Source: Wolfiporia cocos
Lineage: Eukaryota > Basidiomycota > Agaricomycetes > Polyporales > Phaeolaceae
Length of the DNA: 64,000 nt
NCBI GenBank assembly: GCA_029448655.1
Contig: JACCLO010000006.1
Location: forward strand, 372,001 to 436,000
Direction of reading: 5' to 3'
The translations under genes and the position numbers were made by a program. The notes beneath the pieces are model-generated. The model saw only the letters and a list, made by a program, of their open reading frames with translations. It was not told the origin of the DNA and ran no database searches. This document shows, one piece after another, positions 59,007 through 64,000 of the stretch. How positions within the stretch are numbered: position 1 is the first letter of the stretch; each line of letters opens with the position of its first letter.

Positions 59007-60926
59007 TCAAAGCGCTTCGGTGAACCGGCTATCAGCCGGGGTCTCGGCAGTGGGTTCATCTTCATGTTCATCACGCGTAGCCTCGTCGTCCGCGTGCGCA
59101 GCGACGTGTGGTGGCCGACCCTCGGGCGCCTTCTCCTGCTGACGCTTGCTCGGCCTCCGTGTAATCCCACCGTCGTTTCCAGTACCATCGGCCCGCGGCT
59201 TCTTGTCAATCTACCAAGAGGAGGTACATCACACTGAATAAGCACCCTATTGCACCGACGACGGCCGACGATGCGCACGCACCGGATAGCCGTTCGCGCC
59301 ATACTCCATCTCACGCGCGTTGTGAGAGTATTCCGGCGGGCCCGCCTCGTCCTCGTCGCCCATCTCCTGCGCCTGTTCGTACACCTCCTCGTCTTCAGCA
59401 TCCTGCTCCTCCTCCACGCTTGACCCTTCCTCCTCATCGTCATCCAGGTCCTCCTCGCTCGCGTAGCCCGCCGCGCGCACCGCCGCGGCGACAGGTCCGC
59501 TCCTCTCCATTTGCTCGCTGGCGACGAGGTACCGCGCGCAAAGCATGCGAATATCGTTCCACCACTCCATCATGTCCTCGTGCGAACGCCCTCGGAAGGC
59601 CCACGCGCGCCCGCTTCCTGCGCCACCATGCGCGAGGCCGGCCAGCACGCGGAAAGATCCTGTCTTTGTCGAGCCCGTGCCATCCTTGCGCTCTTCAATG
59701 TGGAACTTGTGGCTCTTTGCGCTCGGTGCACTGGGAGGGCCGAGCGTGCACATTGGGAGGAACAGGCTGAAGAGGGGGCGGTCAGCCAGTGCAGGATCGG
59801 ACGATGCAAACTCGTGCAAGAAGCCAGCCGGTGTGAGCACGTAATAAGCCTCGCGATATGTGCGCGTGTACCGCTTCTTGCGCTCGAGAAGGCCGATGTG
59901 CACAGGGACGACGGAGGGGTCTTCCTTGGAAGGGTAGTTGATATTCTGCGGGTCTCGCAGCGGGGTCTCGGGATCGACCAGGTGGTCCTCGCGTGCTGCG
60001 AATGCGATCCACTCGCGGTCAGGTGGCAACGCAGACATGTCGCGTTCCAGAGTGTTGTACGTCTCACGGATGCTGGCATCCATGCGGTTGCGCCACTCAG
60101 AGAACGTGGACCAGGCGGACTGGAGCGCCTGGATGAGAGACGCTTCGAAGACGGCCGAAGACGACTGAGTGAGCAGCAACGACTTTTGCAGCGCGTTCTC
60201 CGTGTGCACCTGCTTCACGAGTTGGCGTGCAACGGACTGGTTCGCGACATAGGGGTCTGTCTTTGCAGTGATGCTGAGCGGTGTGTTCTTGAGAATGGAG
60301 ATGTGCGTTCCGAGGTCACCGATGAGTTTGGCGGAGAGCTCGCGCTCCTTGGCTACGGCAGTTGCGAGTTTGCCGGTGTCGTTCTGTATGTTCTGCAGCG
60401 CGCCGTCTGAGAGACGCATATAGTCCGCTCCGAGGACCACTCACCTTGATGTGGGCCTTGATCTCGACGCGCAGCTTCTGCAGGTGCTGCACAATGGAAC
60501 CGTCGATGGTGCGGCCCAGGTTGGCATGTTCGTCTGCGATGGCACGAGTCTTGTCTCGGATGCCATAGTAGATATCCTGCACGGGCGTGAGCAGCAGCTC
60601 AGCTACACGGCGCATATACTCACCTGGAGACCGCCCTCGCCGAGGAACTGGTTACCCGAGCGGAACGGCACCTGGATGACACCGGCGAGCTTGGTCATCT
60701 CGCGGGCGACGTTGTTCTGTATGTCTGCGATGCCCTCGAAGTAGGCGATGAGCTGCTTGACGATGATCTTCCATGCGGTGAAGCGTTCGATGAGGATGTC
60801 AGAGGGGCGGAGGTCGTGGGGCGCAATGCTCCTCTTGATGAGGGACTGGCTGCGAGAGACGGTGGAGCCGTGCCTGCTGGTGCGGGAGACGGACGTTGCG
60901 CGCGAGATGGAGACTGCGTCGGCCAT
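59007..60926 (-). CDS. SLM1/SLM2-like PH-domain phosphoinositide-binding protein
   Basis: Four exons join in phase to 582 residues: 60926-60624, 60576-60445, 60392-59283 and 59210-59007. The N-terminus is Ser/Arg-rich, followed by an F-BAR-like helical region (RPSDILIERFTAWKIIVKQL, GIADIQNNVAREMTKLAG, QKLRVEIKAHIK). A PH domain spans about residues 310-430 (GLLERKKRYTRTYREAYYVL, SLFLPMCTLG, HEDMMEWWNDIRMLCARYLV), and the C-terminus is acidic and disordered, ending SRFTEAL. In yeast, Slm proteins bind PI(4,5)P2 at eisosomes on the plasma membrane, are TORC2 substrates, and link sphingolipid and stress signalling to actin. No lesion is seen; this is a functional core gene. Confidence 0.93.
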
Positions 60927-61176
60927 GGCTGGCGGGGAGGGTATGGGGACGACGACGACGGGCGGGTATATGAACGTTCAGCGCGGCGGGAGGCGGATGG
61001 ATGAGCCTGGCGGACCCTGCGCGTCTTGACGTCACTCCCGCCGGTTCTGCTTTTGGCATCTCAAGCGCACGGCAGTCTACTGCATACACGGCGCACGGCA
61101 GAACTGCGATAACTATTGCATCTACGCGGCGCGCGACATGCAAGCACAACATCTACATCGTCCCGCACGCAGCGCT

Positions 61177-61844
61177 CTATTCCACCTTGTAGCCCACGAG
61201 GCTCCTCCGCCCAATGATCTCTCCAATCTGCGCCGGCCACGAGCAAAAATAACATGTTCTGATCAGCATCATGTAGTCAGCTCGGCAGGCAAGCACTCAC
61301 TTTGAAAATGCCGTACGCCTCGACGGCATACACGCCGACCTTGGCCCACTCGCCGGACCGCACGAGCTCGCGCCAGTACGCGGGGTTGCTCGCGCGTGCC
61401 CACAGCGTCGAATAGACGTACGTGAACGTCGCCACTGATGGCGGCTGCAGACGCTCCGCGACGTACACCTGCTTGAGGAACTCGCGCGCGACCGAGAAGT
61501 TGTAGGTGATGGGTTGGCGGTAGGCTGCAAAAATAGCATGTTCAGCACCGCATTCGCGAAGGGGACCGCGACGAGCACACCGATGGCGTATGCACAGTCG
61601 AACGAGGGTACTCACCTCCGAGCAGACTGGCAGCCCGCTCGCCTGCAGGCCCCAAAAACTTCTTGCCCACCTCGACGGCCTCCCCCAGCCGCTTCTGCAC
61701 CGTCGCGAACGCATCCTGCGCCTTCTTCTGCGCGTCGGCGGTGCCTCCCGGCGTGGTCGATGCGAACCGCGCCTGCTGGGCGGCGGGCACGCGGCGCGGG
61801 CGCAGAGTGTGCGTGAGTCGGAGCGCAGCGGACGGGCGGACCAT
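61177..61844 (-). CDS. ATP20: Mitochondrial F1Fo ATP synthase subunit g
   Basis: Three exons in phase: 61844-61616, 61524-61301 and 61227-61177, 167 residues. The N-terminus, MVRPSAALRLTHTLRPRRVP, is Arg/Ala-rich and suits mitochondrial import. The conserved core reads AYRQPITYNFSVAREFLKQV and WARASNPAYWRELV, with GEWAKVGVYAVEAYGIFK, then IGEIIGRRS LVGYKVE. Subunit g is a small inner-membrane Fo protein needed for ATP synthase dimers and cristae shape; its membrane helix near the end has a GxxxG-like pattern. An in-frame upstream Met (61955) would add 37 residues; the inner start is preferred because it begins the presequence. Divergent from the urate oxidase gene. Confidence 0.93.
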
Positions 61845-62177
61845 GCTGCTCAGTGTCGTTTTGGCTGTCGCGGCGACGCTGTCGTGGACGGTGGTGACGA
61901 GAAATTGCGGCCGCGAGCGTGGGCTCGGACGCGGACGGAGGCCGGCCGCGGGCACGTGCCGGCGGGGTCGCCGAGCGGGTAAGCGCCCCGTCCGTGGCTA
62001 TCTTATCGCGGACAGCGGGAGTTGACTCGAGCGGTGCGCACGATGCCTCCGCCTATCCAGCCTGCTCGAGACTCGTGCGTCCCGCGTCGCGAAACGCCCG
62101 GAGCCCCATAAATTGTGCCTGTGGGGTGACGCCGCCGTCCAGCTCCTCCTAGCCTACATCCACGCGCTGCATCCGCC
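61845..62177. promoter_or_regulatory. Shared divergent promoter region of ATP20 and urate oxidase
   Basis: 333 bp between two start codons pointing away from each other. No specific motif is assigned. Confidence 0.5.
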
Positions 62178-63796
62178 ATGTCCGCCTCGACCGAATCTTA
62201 CCTGTCACATGCCCGCTACGGGAAGGACAAGGTGCGCGTGTTCCGCGTCGTGCGTGAGGGAAAATGGCACCACGTCGTCGAGTACAACGTCACCGCGCTG
62301 CTCGAGGGTGAGATCGACGTGAGGTGAGCGTTGGTCTCTAGCCCCCGTACCATAGCAGCGTGCAGGAACGCGTTCTTACACGCGTGCAGCTACACGAAGG
62401 CGGACAACTCGGTCGTTGTTGCCACGGACTCGAGTGAGTGGTGTGTCTCCGTGGACGAATTGATGAATTGATGGCCCGACGCAGTCAAGAACATTACCTA
62501 CTGTGCGTCAATCTAATCATGTCGCAGCCACCTTATTGGAACGGGCCCGCAGATCTCGCCAAGATCTCGCCGCACATCCTGCACCCTGAGCGGTTCGCGA
62601 TCCACCTCGGCACGCACCTCGTCAGCAAGTATGCGCATATCCACAAGGCGTTTGTCACCATCGAGAAGCTGCGCTGGGCACGGATCCCCGTCGCGGAGGG
62701 CGCGGGGGAAGCCAAGCCGCACCCACACGCGTTCTATCGCGACGGAGACGACAAGCGGATCGCGAAGGTCGAGGTGAGTGGAGGGCATGTGGCGCGTGTT
62801 GGCTTCTGACGCACGCTCGCAGATCGATGGCACGGGTGGCAAGGACAAGCTGGTGGCAAAGGTGACTTCCGGGATCACCGATCTGCTTGGTCCGTACATT
62901 CTCACAGCGGTGGCATACGGGCTGACGGAGCGCCACAGTGCTGAAATCGACCGGGTCGGCGTTCGAGAACTTTGTGCGGGACGAGTACACGACGCTCGTG
63001 GAGGTGAATGATCGGATCTTTAGCACGTCGATCGATCTCTCGTATGTATTTGCGCCGTTCGCGGTGCCCGCGCTGCAGGACGAGAAGAAGCTCGCGCTCG
63101 CGCTCGGCGAGGCGGCGCAGGGCACGGGGTGGGACGGCGAGGCGGTCGCGGAGGCGGCACGCAAGACCACGCTCGAGACGTTTGCGACGGACGAGAGCGC
63201 AAGCGTGCAGGTGCGCTGCGGAATCGTTGGGTGCTGCACGCGCTGACGCGCCATCACGTTGGCCAGGCGACGCTGTACAAGATGGCGCAGCTGATCATCG
63301 CGGAGAATGCGTCCGTGCAGAGCGTGACGTACGCGCTGCCCAACAAGCACTACGTCCCGGTGGACATGAAGTACATTGGGGTGGACAACATGACACCGTG
63401 CGTATCGCTCTTTCTTCACCGCGGGTGCGCAGCATGGCGGTCGAGGCTTCTCCCGGCGGGCGGCTGCAGGCCGGGCGCAATATAGCGAGGCGTCGGTATT
63501 AAGTTCTGGGGTCGGGCTGCCAGATTGGCAGTGGCCTCACCTGACCGGAGGCAGTACCGGGCGTCAAAGCGGCTACGTCGGGGGTGTGTTCGGTGACAAT
63601 TTCGCCCGCGGCGGGCGTCGGGGGTCAGTGTGGCGGCAAGCGGTGCTGACATGCGTGTGCAGGGCGGCGGCAGAGGTGTTCGTGCCCATCGCGGCGCCAA
63701 GGTACGGGATCTCGCTGCACCGAGCGGCGTGCGCTGACGTGGAGACGACTTGCCCGATGCAGCGGACTGATCTCAGCAACCATCTCACGCAAGTAG
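62178..63796 (+). CDS. Urate oxidase (uricase), peroxisomal
   Basis: Nine exons join in phase to 323 residues: 62178-62323, 62390-62433, 62485-62502 (only 18 nt), 62553-62773, 62823-62889, 62939-63210, 63267-63397, 63663-63701 and 63763-63796. Family blocks: YGKDKVRVFRVVREGKWHHV, TKADNSVVVATDSIKN, SPHILHPERFAIHLGTHLVS, VLKSTGSAFENFVRDEYTTL (urate-binding Phe/Arg region), FATDESASVQATLYKMA, LPNKHYVPVDMKYIGVDN and the end SGLISATISRK. Uricase oxidises urate to 5-hydroxyisourate, without a cofactor, in purine catabolism. The C-terminal SRK resembles a type 1 peroxisomal signal (SRL/SKL variants). No lesion is seen. Flanked divergently by ATP20. Confidence 0.93.
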
Positions 63797-64000
63797 CGGT
63801 GACGTCATGCGCTCCACAACGCTAAACCGCTGCGCAGTCGATGGTCGCCAGGACTCTCGACTCCCCGGCCACGCAGGGCGCTGAGGTCTCGCGTAGTGAA
63901 TTGCTTTCTGTCGTCACAGGCGTGTGTAATGTACTCCTCGTTGCAGCAATCTAGTGTGACAAGTGTTCGTGCGCAACCAGACGCAGTCTGTGACGGCGAT
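63797..64000. other. 3' flank of urate oxidase, no gene seen
   Basis: About 200 bp to the window end with nothing recognisable. Confidence 0.5.

Noticed and set aside
59511..60410. 299-codon plus-strand ORF
   Set aside because: Antisense shadow of the well-supported SLM1-like gene.

Overview
The window looks like nuclear DNA of an agaricomycete basidiomycete. The evidence is short GT-AG introns of about 45-60 nt, a pentafunctional AROM-type shikimate gene, a tyrosine-kinase-like (TKL) kinase of the kind expanded in mushrooms, Crinkler (CRN)-type genes, many Ty3/Gypsy LTRs, and Helitron ends (5'-TC, 3' hairpin plus CTAG). All calls come from reading the sequence; no database search was run.

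Layout. 1-3.3 kb: a minus-strand Gypsy element (5' LTR plus gag, cut by the window edge) and a solo LTR. 3.4-13.3 kb: the left arm of a rearranged inverted duplication. It holds a decayed five-domain AROM gene (minus, 4979-11375) broken by two solo LTRs, each with a perfect 5-bp target-site duplication (TSD), and a low-complexity reading frame. 13.7-17.3 kb: a CRN-type gene (header, nuclease-like domain, kinase-like domain) and a truncated tandem paralog. 17,400-23,252: seven non-autonomous Helitron-like elements joined head to tail with no intervening base, most of them filled with a 22-bp minisatellite, ending 58 bp upstream of the CRN start codon. 23.3-29 kb: CpG-poor, mostly unreadable DNA and an O-methyltransferase relic. 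29.1-33.6 kb: the right arm of the inverted duplication, with a shorter AROM relic and its own solo LTR. 33.6-41 kb: LTR mosaics and retroelement fragments. 41-50.4 kb: a Gypsy element whose Pol carries both a chromodomain and a C-terminal dUTPase; it is interrupted by a 191-bp LTR-like insertion in gag (TSD AAAAT) and a 407-bp solo LTR in integrase (TSD CCTGT). 50.4-53 kb: nested solo LTRs, CpG-poor.

53.3-64 kb is a genic block: a TKL kinase with a 961-bp hAT-like MITE in an intron, a PD-(D/E)xK-like hypothetical gene, an SLM1-like PH-domain protein, ATP synthase subunit g, and a nine-exon peroxisomal urate oxidase. The last three can be spliced completely by eye and look functional.

Overall, conserved housekeeping genes lie beside an accessory compartment built by repeated nested transposition, LTR-LTR recombination, inverted duplication of an essential-pathway gene into pseudogenes, and amplification of Helitrons as a tandem array.
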